From Gigaspora rosea (taxonomy: Eukaryota > Glomeromycota > Glomeromycetes > Diversisporales > Gigasporaceae), in the NCBI GenBank assembly GCA_003550325.1, contig QKWP01000038.1, forward strand, positions 459,403 to 523,402: a DNA stretch of 64,000 nt. Reading direction: 5' to 3'. Made by a program: the position numbers and the translations under genes. Below are positions 13,557 through 25,274 of the stretch, one piece after another; position 1 is the stretch's first letter; every line of letters starts with the position of its first letter. Below the pieces are notes generated by a model that saw only the letters and a list, made by a program, of their open reading frames with translations, was not told the DNA's origin and did not search any database.

Positions 13557-13791
13557 GTGAATCAGTAGAAAAGAAACAAATTTTTCTAAGTAAAGTTTTC
13601 TTGACTTAAGCTTAAATATCTTAACAATTATTTTAATAAATTTAATAAATTTTTTTATTTAAATTCTATATAATTTCAAGATTAAAATAAAAAATTTTTA
13701 GCAAATTTGATTAAATAGTTGTTAAATTATTTTAATTTAAAAATTAAAAAAATTTTACTAAAAATGATTTGTTCTTTTTCTACTGACTTAC
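13557..13791. mobile_element. MITE with GTCAGTAGAAAA ends, 235 bp
   Basis: The left end GTGAATCAGTAGAAAAGAAAC and the inverted right end GTAAGTCAGTAGAAAAAGAAC match. The interior is AT-rich. The duplicated copy is at 16973-17207. A minimal hairpin relative lies at 3420-3471. Confidence 0.55.
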
Positions 13792-14188
13792 TTCCATATA
13801 GTTTTGGAGAGTTCATATTATAGTTTCAGAATATGGGTTTCGGGTATTTCAGATTTTTTTCATATTATACTAAAACCGAAACTAGTTTCAGATAGGTTTT
13901 GTTTTGTTGCCCAACTCTAAAGCATGGCACATTTCGCCTATAGTGATTTTCATATGTAATCCTCATTACAGATTTTTATATAGTTGGCCAATCATTTTTT
14001 GACATTAACTCACCATCCACTAGCTGATTTGGATGATCTAACCATTGTTAGATGTGCTCGATAAGCTCTACACTTTCAATTAATCATTAACTTATAAGAA
14101 AAAAATTTTAGATAGAGCACACCACATTTCGCCTATTCTTCAGTTGACGGGCAGATTATCAATTAATAAAATTTTATAAAATCTTATA

Positions 14189-15873
14189 CCGTATATTTCT
14201 GAAAATAAGCTACCTTTTCTTGGACAATTTTAGACAAAAAAACAGTGGTAGCTTATTTCAGATTATACAGGTTTTTAGCAATATATACCTGATATCAAAG
14301 GTAGCTTATTATCAGGTGTTATTTTTATAAAAAAAATTCTCACAAATATTAACTTCATGAACAGGTTTTTTAACATGTATATTTTACCGTCGTTTATTGA
14401 TTTCTATCATTCAATGATTGATATGAGATATTTATAAATCGAAATTAGTATCGTATGAAGTTTACAATATAAAAATATACATATCATATTTAAATAAAAC
14501 ATCATTTGTATTGTTATTTATTTTTATATTGGCCATGCAAATATAGCCACACCTTCTTGACCATTTTGAGCAATATTTTTTTTCCAAGTTTTTTTTTTTG
14601 GCCTTCATATTTTGTCACCTGATGCATAGCAAAGATCACTTCATAAAAATTCTCTATTGAGCAAACTTGTATCGTTTAAGTAAATAAAGCTCTTCTGTTA
14701 TACAAATATGAAGTATTTTAAAAGTATTTAGTAATCTAGTGTTTTAGCTCTAATCGTGCTAAAGGCTTAAATTTTTTAATATATTTAAACATTCACTATA
14801 GCAATTAATACCCATTAAGCTTTGATTAATTTTTCTTTGATTGTCATGCTTTCCTTAAACAATTAGAACTAATCTAGAACTTGCTGAATAGCAGAAAACT
14901 ATATGTTCATGGGCCAATAAAAAAAAAAAAAGATTTATGAAAGTAATTAAATAAACATTATTTAATGAATTTCAATTATTAATTTATTTATTTTACTATA
15001 CTTTATTGATGCATTATTAAACATAAAATTCAGTAAAAATCAGTAAATAACATATGTCAATTCCTGAATGACAGAATCAATTATCAATGCATGCTCAATT
15101 CTTTATTTTTTTTTAAAAGTTTAATCTTTTAATTTTTTTTAATATATTTGATTTGTTTTTTAATTTTTTTTATTATTTATTTTAATTTTTTTTAATATAT
15201 TTATTTTAAATTTTTTTTATTATTTATTTTTAATTTTTTTTTATTATTTATTTTTAATTTTTTTTTATTATTTATATTTAAATTTTTATTATTTATTTTT
15301 TTCTTTTTTTAACTTTTTTTATTTTTTTAAAATTTTACATTTAATTTTTTTTAATAATTTATTATTTTAATTTTTTTTAATTTATTTATTTTTTTTTAAA
15401 TATTACTTTCATTATTTATTTGTTTATTTAATTAATTTATTTATTATATTTATTTATTTATTTATTTATTTAGGTTTTTTATGAGCAGGTTAGAATTAAT
15501 AATAGGTGTATAGATAGAAAAATGGATCTTCTCGGGTAGAAGGCTGGCGAATGAATATTTTATGGTAGAAGAGTAAGAGATAGATACTTTTCAAAGATAA
15601 GTATATATATATATGCAATAGTGAGAATAAAATATTTTCACTATTGTATATATGCACTAGTGCAACCAGTCTGCGACCCATTATCTGTTTTTCTATTTAC
15701 AAATATTTGGGCAATGACAAAAGGGAGTAGCTTATTTTTGGAAAAAAATTTATTATTGTTCTAAACTGAAAAAGCAAGATAGTTTATTTTCATATGAAAC
15801 AAGTTTTTAGGTTTTTTGGTCAAAACCAAGAGGTAGCTTATTTTCGGAGTAGCTTATTTTCGGAAATATATGG
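14189..15873. mobile_element. Tc1/mariner-like non-autonomous element, 1.7 kb
   Basis: The ends CCGTATATTTCTGAAAATAA and inverse of CCATATATTTCCGAAAATAA continue into AAGCTAC. They are flanked by TA (14187-14188 and 15874-15875), and removing the element restores the satellite sequence AAAATCTTATACACAAA. Subterminal 'AATAAGCTACC' motifs repeat at both ends. A 350-bp T-rich microsatellite ((TTTATT)n and (ATTT)n, 15100-15475) fills the middle. A 61-codon open frame on the minus strand (15496-15681) has no recognisable domain. The copy in the duplicated block is 17605-19289. Confidence 0.75.
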
Positions 15874-16676
15874 TAATACACAAATTTTTATTAATTAATT
15901 CTAACTTTATACACTAAGTAACCCTATTTAGCACCTAAAAATGCATCAAATCAGCAGAGTAATTTTTATTTTACTTAAAATTTAGAGAATAGATACATAA
16001 TTTTGGATTTTTGATCAAAAAAGTCAAATTTAAGCATTTTTTTCAAATTTCAAGTAAAATAAAACCAATTTTGCTAATTTAATATATTTTTAGGCACTAA
16101 ACAAGTTTACCTAGTGAAATAAGTAAGAATTAATTAGTAAAATTTTATGAATTATAAGATTTTATAGAAGCTTATTAATAAAATTTTATAAAATCTTATT
16201 ATACACAAATTTTTATTAATTAATTCTAACTTTATGAACTAAGTAAACACTTAAAAATATATCAAATCAGCAGAGTTATTTTTTTTGGGAATAGATGCAT
16301 AATTTTGAATTTTTGATCAAAAAAGTCAAAATTTTTTTTTTAATGTTAAGATGAGGTCTTGTCTCTGGTCTTTATTAAATGTATATTGATTATTACACAT
16401 TGCTGCTTTTACAATCTTTATACTTATTTACTAATCAAAAAAGTCAAATTTAAGCATTCTTTCTCCAAATTTCAAGTAAAAAAAGCAAGAAAGCCAATTT
16501 AATGTATTTTTAGGCTAAGAACAAGTTTACCTAATGCTATAAGTTAGAATTAATTAGTAAAATATTGTGAATCATAAGATTTTATAGAATTTTACTAATA
16601 AAATTCTATATAATCTTAAATTTTACTAATTAATTCTAACTTATTTCACTAGATAAACTTGTTTTGAGCCTAAAAA
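15874..16676. repeat. satellite of alternating inverted units (with 19290-21020)
   Basis: A palindrome 'GTTAGAATTAATTAGTAAAATTTTATGAATCATAAGATTTTATAGAATTTTATTAAT' plus its inverse alternates with a second palindromic spacer containing 'TTTACTTGAAATTTGGAGAA' and 'GATCAAAAAAGTCAAATTTAAGC'. The spacing is about 170 bp per half-unit. A broken half-unit is also seen at 4625-4692 and 14162-14188, so this array was the original host of the nested elements 4699-15873. Confidence 0.7.
16331..16433 (-). mobile_element. short retroposed fragment with 15-bp target duplication
   Basis: A 103-bp insert begins with a T-run (a poly-A tail on the minus strand). It is flanked by identical 15-mers ATCAAAAAAGTCAAA at 16316-16330 and 16434-16448. 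Minus-strand polarity, the A tail and a long direct repeat indicate target-primed insertion of a 5'-truncated LINE or SINE transcript. The parent element is not in the window. Its copy in the duplicated block is 19747-19849. Confidence 0.6.
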
Positions 16677-16677
16677 N
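16677..16677. other. single N: scaffold join
   Basis: The only ambiguous base I found in the window sits exactly at the junction of the repeated 3.4-kb blocks. The base expected from the second copy at this point (20093) is T. Confidence 0.9.
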
Positions 16678-19600
16678 CTTGATGATATTGATGAAATTTA
16701 TTATTATTAAATATTAAATAATTATATTTTTATTAAAATTATCTGTTTATATTATATGTATTGAGATTTTTCTTTAATTAGGGTTTTTTTTTATCTCAAA
16801 TATATCTTATTTATTATGTATTTTATTATTTATTTATTTATATATTTCTTATTATTTATTTATATACTACAATTTTATTATTTATATTATTTATTAAATA
16901 ATAAATCAATATACAGTATTATAACTTATATATAAATTATATATTATAAATTTACAAAATTTTAAATATAGGGTGAATCAGTAGAAAAGAAACAAATTTT
17001 TCTAAGTAAAGTTTTCTTGACTTAAGCTTAAATATCTTAACAATTATTTTAATAAATTTAATAAATTTTTTTATTTAAATTCTATATAATTTCAAGATTA
17101 AAATAAAAAATTTTTAGCAAATTTGATTAAATAGTTGTTAAATTATTTTAATTTAAAAATTAAAAAAATTTTACTAAAAATGATTTGTTCTTTTTCTACT
17201 GACTTACTTCCATATAGTTTTGGAGAGTTCATATTATAGTTTCAGAATATGGGTTTCGGGTATTTCAGATTTTTTTCATATTATACTAAAACCGAAACTA
17301 GTTTCAGATAGGTTTTGTTTTGTTGCCCAACTCTAAAGCATGGCACATTTCGCCTATAGTGATTTTCATATGTAATCCTCATTACAGATTTTTATATAGT
17401 TGGCCAATCATTTTTTGACATTAACTCACCATCCACTAGCTGATTTGGATGATCTAACCATTGTTAGATGTGCTCGATAAGCTCTACACTTTCAATTAAT
17501 CATTAACTTATAAGAAAAAAATTTTAGATAGAGCACACCACATTTCGCCTATTCTTCAGTTGACGGGCAGATTATCAATTAATAAAATTTTATAAAATCT
17601 TATACCGTATATTTCTGAAAATAAGCTACCTTTTCTTGGACAATTTTAGACAAAAAAACAGTGGTAGCTTATTTCAGATTATACAGGTTTTTAGCAATAT
17701 ATACCTGATATCAAAGGTAGCTTATTATCAGGTGTTATTTTTATAAAAAAAATTCTCACAAATATTAACTTCATGAACAGGTTTTTTAACATGTATATTT
17801 TACCGTCGTTTATTGATTTCTATCATTCAATGATTGATATGAGATATTTATAAATCGAAATTAGTATCGTATGAAGTTTACAATATAAAAATATACATAT
17901 CATATTTAAATAAAACATCATTTGTATTGTTATTTATTTTTATATTGGCCATGCAAATATAGCCACACCTTCTTGACCATTTTGAGCAATATTTTTTTTC
18001 CAAGTTTTTTTTTTTGGCCTTCATATTTTGTCACCTGATGCATAGCAAAGATCACTTCATAAAAATTCTCTATTGAGCAAACTTGTATCGTTTAAGTAAA
18101 TAAAGCTCTTCTGTTATACAAATATGAAGTATTTTAAAAGTATTTAGTAATCTAGTGTTTTAGCTCTAATCGTGCTAAAGGCTTAAATTTTTTAATATAT
18201 TTAAACATTCACTATAGCAATTAATACCCATTAAGCTTTGATTAATTTTTCTTTGATTGTCATGCTTTCCTTAAACAATTAGAACTAATCTAGAACTTGC
18301 TGAATAGCAGAAAACTATATGTTCATGGGCCAATAAAAAAAAAAAAAGATTTATGAAAGTAATTAAATAAACATTATTTAATGAATTTCAATTATTAATT
18401 TATTTATTTTACTATACTTTATTGATGCATTATTAAACATAAAATTCAGTAAAAATCAGTAAATAACATATGTCAATTCCTGAATGACAGAATCAATTAT
18501 CAATGCATGCTCAATTCTTTATTTTTTTTTAAAAGTTTAATCTTTTAATTTTTTTTAATATATTTGATTTGTTTTTTAATTTTTTTTATTATTTATTTTA
18601 ATTTTTTTTAATATATTTATTTTAAATTTTTTTTATTATTTATTTTTAATTTTTTTTTATTATTTATTTTTAATTTTTTTTTATTATTTATATTTAAATT
18701 TTTATTATTTATTTTTTTCTTTTTTTAACTTTTTTTATTTTTTTAAAATTTTACATTTAATTTTTTTTAATAATTTATTATTTTAATTTTTTTTAATTTA
18801 TTTATTTTTTTTTAAATATTACTTTCATTATTTATTTGTTTATTTAATTAATTTATTTATTATATTTATTTATTTATTTATTTATTTAGGTTTTTTATGA
18901 GCAGGTTAGAATTAATAATAGGTGTATAGATAGAAAAATGGATCTTCTCGGGTAGAAGGCTGGCGAATGAATATTTTATGGTAGAAGAGTAAGAGATAGA
19001 TACTTTTCAAAGATAAGTATATATATATATGCAATAGTGAGAATAAAATATTTTCACTATTGTATATATGCACTAGTGCAACCAGTCTGCGACCCATTAT
19101 CTGTTTTTCTATTTACAAATATTTGGGCAATGACAAAAGGGAGTAGCTTATTTTTGGAAAAAAATTTATTATTGTTCTAAACTGAAAAAGCAAGATAGTT
19201 TATTTTCATATGAAACAAGTTTTTAGGTTTTTTGGTCAAAACCAAGAGGTAGCTTATTTTCGGAGTAGCTTATTTTCGGAAATATATGGTAATACACAAA
19301 TTTTTATTAATTAATTCTAACTTTATACACTAAGTAACCCTATTTAGCACCTAAAAATGCATCAAATCAGCAGAGTAATTTTTATTTTACTTAAAATTTA
19401 GAGAATAGATACATAATTTTGGATTTTTGATCAAAAAAGTCAAATTTAAGCATTTTTTTCAAATTTCAAGTAAAATAAAACCAATTTTGCTAATTTAATA
19501 TATTTTTAGGCACTAAACAAGTTTACCTAGTGAAATAAGTAAGAATTAATTAGTAAAATTTTATGAATTATAAGATTTTATAGAAGCTTATTAATAAAAT

Positions 19601-20092
19601 TTTATAAAATCTTATTATACACAAATTTTTATTAATTAATTCTAACTTTATGAACTAAGTAAACACTTAAAAATATATCAAATCAGCAGAGTTATTTTTT
19701 TTGGGAATAGATGCATAATTTTGAATTTTTGATCAAAAAAGTCAAAATTTTTTTTTTAATGTTAAGATGAGGTCTTGTCTCTGGTCTTTATTAAATGTAT
19801 ATTGATTATTACACATTGCTGCTTTTACAATCTTTATACTTATTTACTAATCAAAAAAGTCAAATTTAAGCATTCTTTCTCCAAATTTCAAGTAAAAAAA
19901 GCAAGAAAGCCAATTTAATGTATTTTTAGGCTAAGAACAAGTTTACCTAATGCTATAAGTTAGAATTAATTAGTAAAATATTGTGAATCATAAGATTTTA
20001 TAGAATTTTACTAATAAAATTCTATATAATCTTAAATTTTACTAATTAATTCTAACTTATTTCACTAGATAAACTTGTTTTGAGCCTAAAAA
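16678..20092. repeat. second copy of the 3.4-kb block (probable assembly duplicate)
   Basis: It contains the same features as 13262-16676 shifted by 3,416: the end of the hAT, the right end of the palindromic element, the 1.7-kb TA-flanked element, the retroposed fragment and the satellite. The left boundary falls inside the 3' end of the hAT transposase region with no target duplication, which argues against a transposition product. Confidence 0.85.
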
Positions 20093-21020
20093 TATATTAA
20101 ATTGATAGTATTGCTTTTATTTTACTTGAAATTTGGAGAAAAGATGCTTAAATTTGACTTTTTTAATCAAAAATCCAAAATTATGTATCTATTCTTCAAA
20201 TTTCAAGTAAAATAAAAATAACCTTGCTGATTTGATATATTTTTAGGTATTGTACGTATTTACTTAGTGCATAAAGTTAGAATTAATTATTAAAATATAA
20301 AATTTTATTAATAAAATTCTATAAAATCTTATGATTTACAAACTTTTACTAATTAATTCTAACATGCACTAAATAAACTTATTTAGAACCTAAAAATACA
20401 TTAAGTCAGTAGAATTGTTTTTATTTTACATGAAATTTGGAGAAAAGATACTTAAATTTAACTTTTTTGATCAAAAATGCAAAATTATGTATCTATTTTC
20501 CAAATTTTAAATAAAATAAAAATAACTCAGCCAATTTGATGCATTTTTAGGTGCTGAATATATTTACTTAATGCATAAAGTTAGAATTAATCTATAAAAA
20601 TTTGGATATTATAAGATTTTATAAAATTTTATTAATTAAATTCTATAAAATTTTATGATTCATAAAATTTTACTAATTAATTCTAACTTAATTCACTAAG
20701 TAAACTTTTCAGAGCCTAAAAATACATTAAATCAGCAGTATTGTTTTTTATTTTACTTGAACTTTGGAGAAAAAATGCTTAAATTTGACTTTTTTGATCA
20801 AAAATCCAAAATTATGCATCTATCATCCAAATTTCAAGTAAAATAAAACTAACTCTGCTAATTTAATGTATTTTTAGGTGCTGTACATGTTTACTTAGTG
20901 CATAAAGTTAGAATTAATTAATAAAAATTTGTGTATAATAAGATTTTATAAAATTTTATTAATAAATTCTATAAAATCTTATAATTCATAAAATTTTACT
21001 AATTAATTCTAACTAACTTA
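20093..21020. repeat. continuation of the inverted-unit satellite
   Basis: Four to five further units of the alternating palindromic satellite follow, diverged by substitutions and small indels. The array ends near 21020, where the unit 'ACTAATTAATTCTAACT' gives way to unrelated AT-rich sequence. No coding potential is visible. Confidence 0.7.
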
Positions 21021-21589
21021 TATAATGTTCCTAGATTTAGCATGACTATATCGTGCAGCTACTCTAATTTTGGTAATTTTTCTGTATGGGTTTATTTTAG
21101 TAATATGAAAAGTGAAATTTGAATCTAAAAGTTATATATTTGTGTTGTTTTAACTCCTTACCTATAATTTGCTCAATCAAGAGGGGGTTATGTTAATATA
21201 TATTTAAATTAAAGCAGCCTAAATAACCTTTTTTTTGTGTGTTTTAAATTGAATTCATATTCTGATTAATTTTTATTATAAATAATTAATCTAGTATTAT
21301 ATTCCAAATTAATTATTGCTATTATTTAAAATTTGAACCCATCTCCAAATAAATAATACAGCTATTAAATTCTTCTTCATTTCATAGTAAATTACCAAAA
21401 TTAATAAAAATACCTTGATTATACCTATTAAATTTATATAAATTTTTTTTCTAACAATGCTTAATTTTGTTCTTTGTTTAATTTTAATAATTATTTGATT
21501 ACTTTATACCTTTGGTACTTACCATTCTATCGAAACTTGTTTCCCAATATATTAATACTTTATTCCTGTTGTGTTTTATTAAGTTTGAA

Positions 21590-22065
21590 CTTAGTTTAAA
21601 AAATTTAAAAAAATGAATTGTGTTTATCTATCTGTTATTTTGATCTAAAAAATTTAAAAAAACAAATGATATTAACTGATCTGTCTTTTGAATTCTATTC
21701 TATATATGATACAATTCTTTTTTAGCAAAAATAAATGATCACTAATCCTTTACTAATGCACTGTTAAACAATATAAATATTGTAATGATTGCATATTGTA
21801 CACTTAGCTGTAAAAGGTAGCATGGCTTTAAGTTTAAAAATTTTAAAAAAATGATTTGTGTTTAGCAATCCATTATTTTATTTAAAAAAATTTAAAAAAA
21901 CGAAATGATATTAACTGATTCATCTTCTGGATTCTATCTGTAACTTCCTATATACAATACAATTCTTTTTTAACAGAAATAAATAATTACTAATCCTAGC
22001 AAAATTAAACAATATAAACATTGTAATGATCACATTCTATACTCTTAGCTATGAAAGGTGGCTTT
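21590..22065. repeat. diverged direct repeat, about 210 bp x 2
   Basis: The blocks 21595-21800 and 21830-22065 share 'TTTAAAAAAATGA.TTGTGTTTA', 'TTTAAAAAAAC.AA.TGATATTAACTGAT' and 'ACAATTCTTTTTTA.CA.AAATAAAT', in the same order. They look like a local tandem duplication that has diverged. Flanking 21021-21589 and 22066-22440 hold no feature I can support. Confidence 0.5.
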
Positions 22066-22443
22066 TAGATTAGTAAAGTTAAATTTAAATCAGATACAGT
22101 ACTCTGTCTCGTAAAAAAAAGAGTAGTCTGTATTCTTGATCTACAATTACATAAGCCATTCTTGCTTTATACCTTGTATTCCTTTATTGTGTATTAAAGT
22201 GATATAATAAAAAAAAAAAATGAAAAATAATCATTTAGTAATCTAACAAAATTCTAAATAAAAAATTTTTATCGATTTTTCTTTTCTTTTTATACAAATC
22301 AAACTTATAAAAAAATGCTATATCAGATCTTATTTGTTATTGCTTTCTTACGTGCAAAAAGCTCTCTATTCATTCTTATTACTACCTACTATTATTATAT
22401 TACTACCTCTGTTCAATTCTTTGCTTCATAAATATGTTCTCCT

Positions 22444-23420
22444 TATTCATTGCATTTTGCTTTGCTAAAACTATTACTGGAAATGATAAATTCATTTCTG
22501 GAACTGCTTTGTACCAATATTCAGTTTTGCTGACGATTTCAGAGAATTTATGTATGAGAGCTTTGCTTGCAATTCTGAATCTTTAGTTTTTCTTTTTGAA
22601 AAATTTCTATTGTTTTTATGGTTGGCTGATATGTATGCAAAGATATGGAATATGTATGTATTTTTTCCTATTATTTTTTATTTTTGTTATGCCCATTATA
22701 TACTTATACTTTCTTTAGGTTGCTTTGGTTCAAATAGTTTCTATCTCTTGCTCTGAGGGCAATCATATTCTGGCCCTGGAAGATCTTCCTAACTCTTCTC
22801 CATTGTTGATTTATACTGCTTCTGTAGTTCCTAATTCTTATATTTCAGATAGCAGAAGAGGATGTGAAAGCTTCATGATGGCATGTCATTTATACAATAG
22901 TATCAATAATAACAAAAATATTGATTCAAAAGTTATTGTATCATATTCAAATGAACATAATTGTTATAACTCTATGAATAATAATTTGAAAAATGGTAGG
23001 ACCCCGAAATATACATAGATAGGTCAGATTAATTTTAGGGTTACTAAAAAAAAAAGATCTGTAAAAAAACTTCAAAAATAAGCAAATAAATTACTATAAA
23101 TAGAAATGATATGCAGAAAACTCCTTAAAAATAAGCAAACTCATACCTGACCTATCTATATATATTTCAGGGTCCTAAAACAGTCTTGTCTGTAATAGAT
23201 CGCTTAAAGCTTGAGCCAAAAAGATTATCTTATATTCTTGTATTAGATATTAAGTAGACCTATCTATCTGATGATTCTCAACCATTGACTGCTTCTTCTA
23301 TAGCAAAAGTAGCTTCTCAAGAAGAAATTGTCACTAATCTTAATAGATTAAAGAAAAGTACGCCACTCTTACCTCTCAACTTTCTCAGAAAAGACAAAAA
23401 TTAATTTGCAAAATCCTTCA
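22444..23420 (+). pseudogene. unrecognised coding-like fragment interrupted by a MITE
   Basis: This stretch is less AT-biased than its surroundings and contains open segments. One begins MFSLFIAFCFAKTITG near 22436. Another, 22725-23018, includes SISCSEGNHILALEDLPNSS and Ser/Asn-rich sequence. A 177-bp MITE (22999-23175) breaks the last frame. Across it the frame would read ...NNNLKNGKTVLSVIDRLKLEP... and continue, with stops, to about 23420. I recognise no domain. It may be the remains of a spliced host gene or of a larger transposon, and splice sites cannot be fixed by eye. Confidence 0.3.
22999..23175. mobile_element. TA-flanked MITE, 177 bp
   Basis: Inverted ends GGACCCCGAAATATACATAG and GGACCCTGAAATATATATAG (inverse) continue into ATAGGTCAG. 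They are flanked by TA at 22997-22998 and 23176-23177. A solitary related end is seen at 24343-24367. The TA duplication suggests Tc1/mariner mobilisation. Confidence 0.65.
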
Positions 23421-24440
23421 TTTACCAAATTAACAAGTAACAAAACTACTCTCAATTTTGTTGAGGTCGTATTTCAATTCCAAAAAAAGTGCAACCTTCA
23501 TTGAACAACCTCCTGTTTGACCTACTCCCTGAACTACTGATTTTGACCCTAGCCAACATATCAGAAATTATTCCCTGTTCCTTGTATATCTCAATTTTAT
23601 AAAGATTCTGATGCATTTGTGTGTGATAATCAACCTTTCTTCCCTGATCTGATTAATATTAAACAAGCAAAACCTGATACAAATAAAAAATGCATGACAA
23701 AACCTCTTTGATCTACAAAAAAATAAGCAATCTATTTGATCGCTTTTTTATTATCTTTAAATATATTGATAAAATAAATCAATTGTTGCATATTTTTTTA
23801 TTTTATTAAATAAAATTTTATCTACTTTTTGTCAATTTTTTTACAATAAAATATTTTGGTAAACTTAATGTATCTTGATTTATCTTATTCTAATCCAGAT
23901 ATTTATAAAATTCTTACTGATTTCAGATAATGGTTACTTTATACTTTACTGTTGTTATAACTGCTATACTTGCAATTAGCTTTTTCTATGCAACCTATTG
24001 CTAGCTATTAACAACCTAGCATGTTTTCTTAAAAAACAAACCTCTTTTATACCAAGATTTTATAGTGTTCAAAAATTATTAGTTAATTGTATCCAGAGTT
24101 CATTTTAGAAAAATTCATTGTAAAAACTGAACAAGCTATTATATACTTGCGTGCTTAAACCTATTAATTTCTTGTATTACAATACTAAGTATTTATTATC
24201 TGATAATATAATATAATAAAATCTAAAACAAATGCATAAAAAATTTACTCATCCTTACTGCTAATATGATAAATAACTAGATTCGTGCTGTTCATTATAT
24301 TTTATACTATAAATACTAAATTCAAAAAAAATTTGAGATTATAATAGGACCCTAAAATATATATAGAGTATAATTTTTTTTTAGTTAATAAACAAAATAT
24401 CCTATAAATTTTGTAAAAATTTAAAAGGGTGATCTATTTC
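23421..24440. other. AT-rich stretch without recognisable gene
   Basis: Short C-rich pieces near 23480-23720 ('CCTACTCCCTGAACTACTG') resemble decayed coding sequence but carry frequent stops. After 23740 the sequence is AT-rich with no structure I can support except the solitary MITE end at 24343-24367. Confidence 0.5.
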
Positions 24441-24451
24441 TACAAATAGTA

Positions 24452-24768
24452 AAACAGATTTTGATCTATTGCCCCATTTTGAATGATTTAACTATCAAAA
24501 TATTCATCTCAATAAGATGATTCCAATAAGCATAAAATCATCAAAATCTAATCACACGATTTCAAGATAGTTCAACTTTTTATAATATTTTTGTATTATT
24601 TTAAAACTATAAAACACTATTAAAATCCTATTAAAATCACACAAAAGTTGAATGATCTCAGGATCCTGTGATTGGATTTAATGATTTTGAGCTTGTCAGA
24701 ATCGTCTTATTGAGACGAACATTTTGGTAGTTAAATCACTCAAAACAGACAAGTAGATCAAAAGTTAT
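24452..24768. repeat. foldback (hairpin) element
   Basis: The left arm 'TTTTGATCTATTGCCCCATTTTGA.TGATTTAACTA.CAAAAT.TTC.TCTCAATAAGA' is repeated in inverse at the right. The arms are about 140 bp each with roughly 85% apparent agreement around an AT-rich loop near 24590-24620. Similar sequence ('CTTTTGATC ... GAGACGATTCTAACGAGCT ... TCACGGGATCACGAGATC') appears at 36505-36625. No target duplication was identified. Confidence 0.6.
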
Positions 24769-25274
24769 TAGCAATTCTATAAATTAGTTTATGTACTAAA
24801 ATAACTAAATTAGAAACAAACCTTTAAATAATCTTAAGATTCTGTAATCAAATTTTAGCAGTTATGAGCTTGTTTAAAATATTTAACTAAGATAATTATT
24901 TTAATAGTAAAATTATTCCAAATAAAGCTAGTGAATTAAAAGATATTACTGTTCTTTACTGTTTGTAGAAATATGCCTGCTATCGATCTTTGCTAAATAA
25001 TTACACTGGCTTTAAAGTGTGATAGAAATTCTAAGGTGTTTAGAACCTTCAGAATAGTAGAGGGAGGTTAAAATCAAAAAATTTATGATCAATAGAGAAT
25101 TAAAATCCCAGAATTTTTTTACTATTATTATGAAATCACAGGGTTACATTTTTTTACAAACTGACATAATATTCTTATAAGTTGAATTTGTTGCAACTTT
25201 AAATTTCTTCTTGCTCATCATAGCAATGGTAAATTTTATCAGTATAAAAAAAAATCAAAAAACAAAGTATAATA

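Larger units (their letters stand above)
8385..13919 (+). mobile_element. hAT transposon, 5.5 kb, with decayed transposase
   Basis: The ends are TAAAGTTGGGCACCAAAAC and the inverse of TAGAGTTGGGCAACAAAAC. They are flanked by AAGCATGA (8377-8384) and AAGCATGG (13920-13927), 7 of 8 identical. Subterminal 'CCGAAACCC / GGGTTTCGG' repeats occur at both ends. Reading rightwards it holds an array of alternating palindromes (8825-9905), a MITE with a telomere-like core (about 9980-10325), the transposase pseudogene (10490-13290) with a MITE inside it, and a 235-bp MITE (13557-13791). Its insertion point splits the palindromic element 4699-14161, so it is younger than that element. Confidence 0.8.
4699..14161. 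mobile_element. palindromic (foldback) element, split by two hAT insertions
   Basis: The ends are TGATAATCTGCCTATCAAC (from 4699) and its near-perfect inverse (to 14161), flanked by ATTAAT at 4693-4698 and 14162-14167. Removing the insertions at 5222-8304 and 8385-13919 with their duplications leaves about 830 bp. These form two long inverted arms around a centre near 5115. Each arm holds two related subunits carrying 'AGTTGTAGAGCTCGT.GAGATGCATCTAA.GGT.GTTAGATCATCCAAATCGGCC'-type sequence. The same subunit makes up the palindrome at 57199-57720, so this is a dispersed family. No protein is encoded, so it must be mobilised in trans. Confidence 0.7.
13262..16676. repeat. 3,415-bp segment repeated without visible difference at 16678-20092
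   Basis: Every position I compared between this block and 16678-20092 matches at a constant offset of 3,416, including all poly-T runs and a 61-codon reading frame on the minus strand. One N at 16677 joins the copies. This is what is left when two contigs that overlap by 3.4 kb are scaffolded without merging, so the second copy is probably artificial. Confidence 0.9.

Noticed and set aside
15496-15681. 61-codon frame on the minus strand, repeated at 18912-19097
   Set aside because: Its identity at two places first suggested conservation, but the whole 3.4-kb block is duplicated. The frame lies in a non-autonomous element and has no coding signature.
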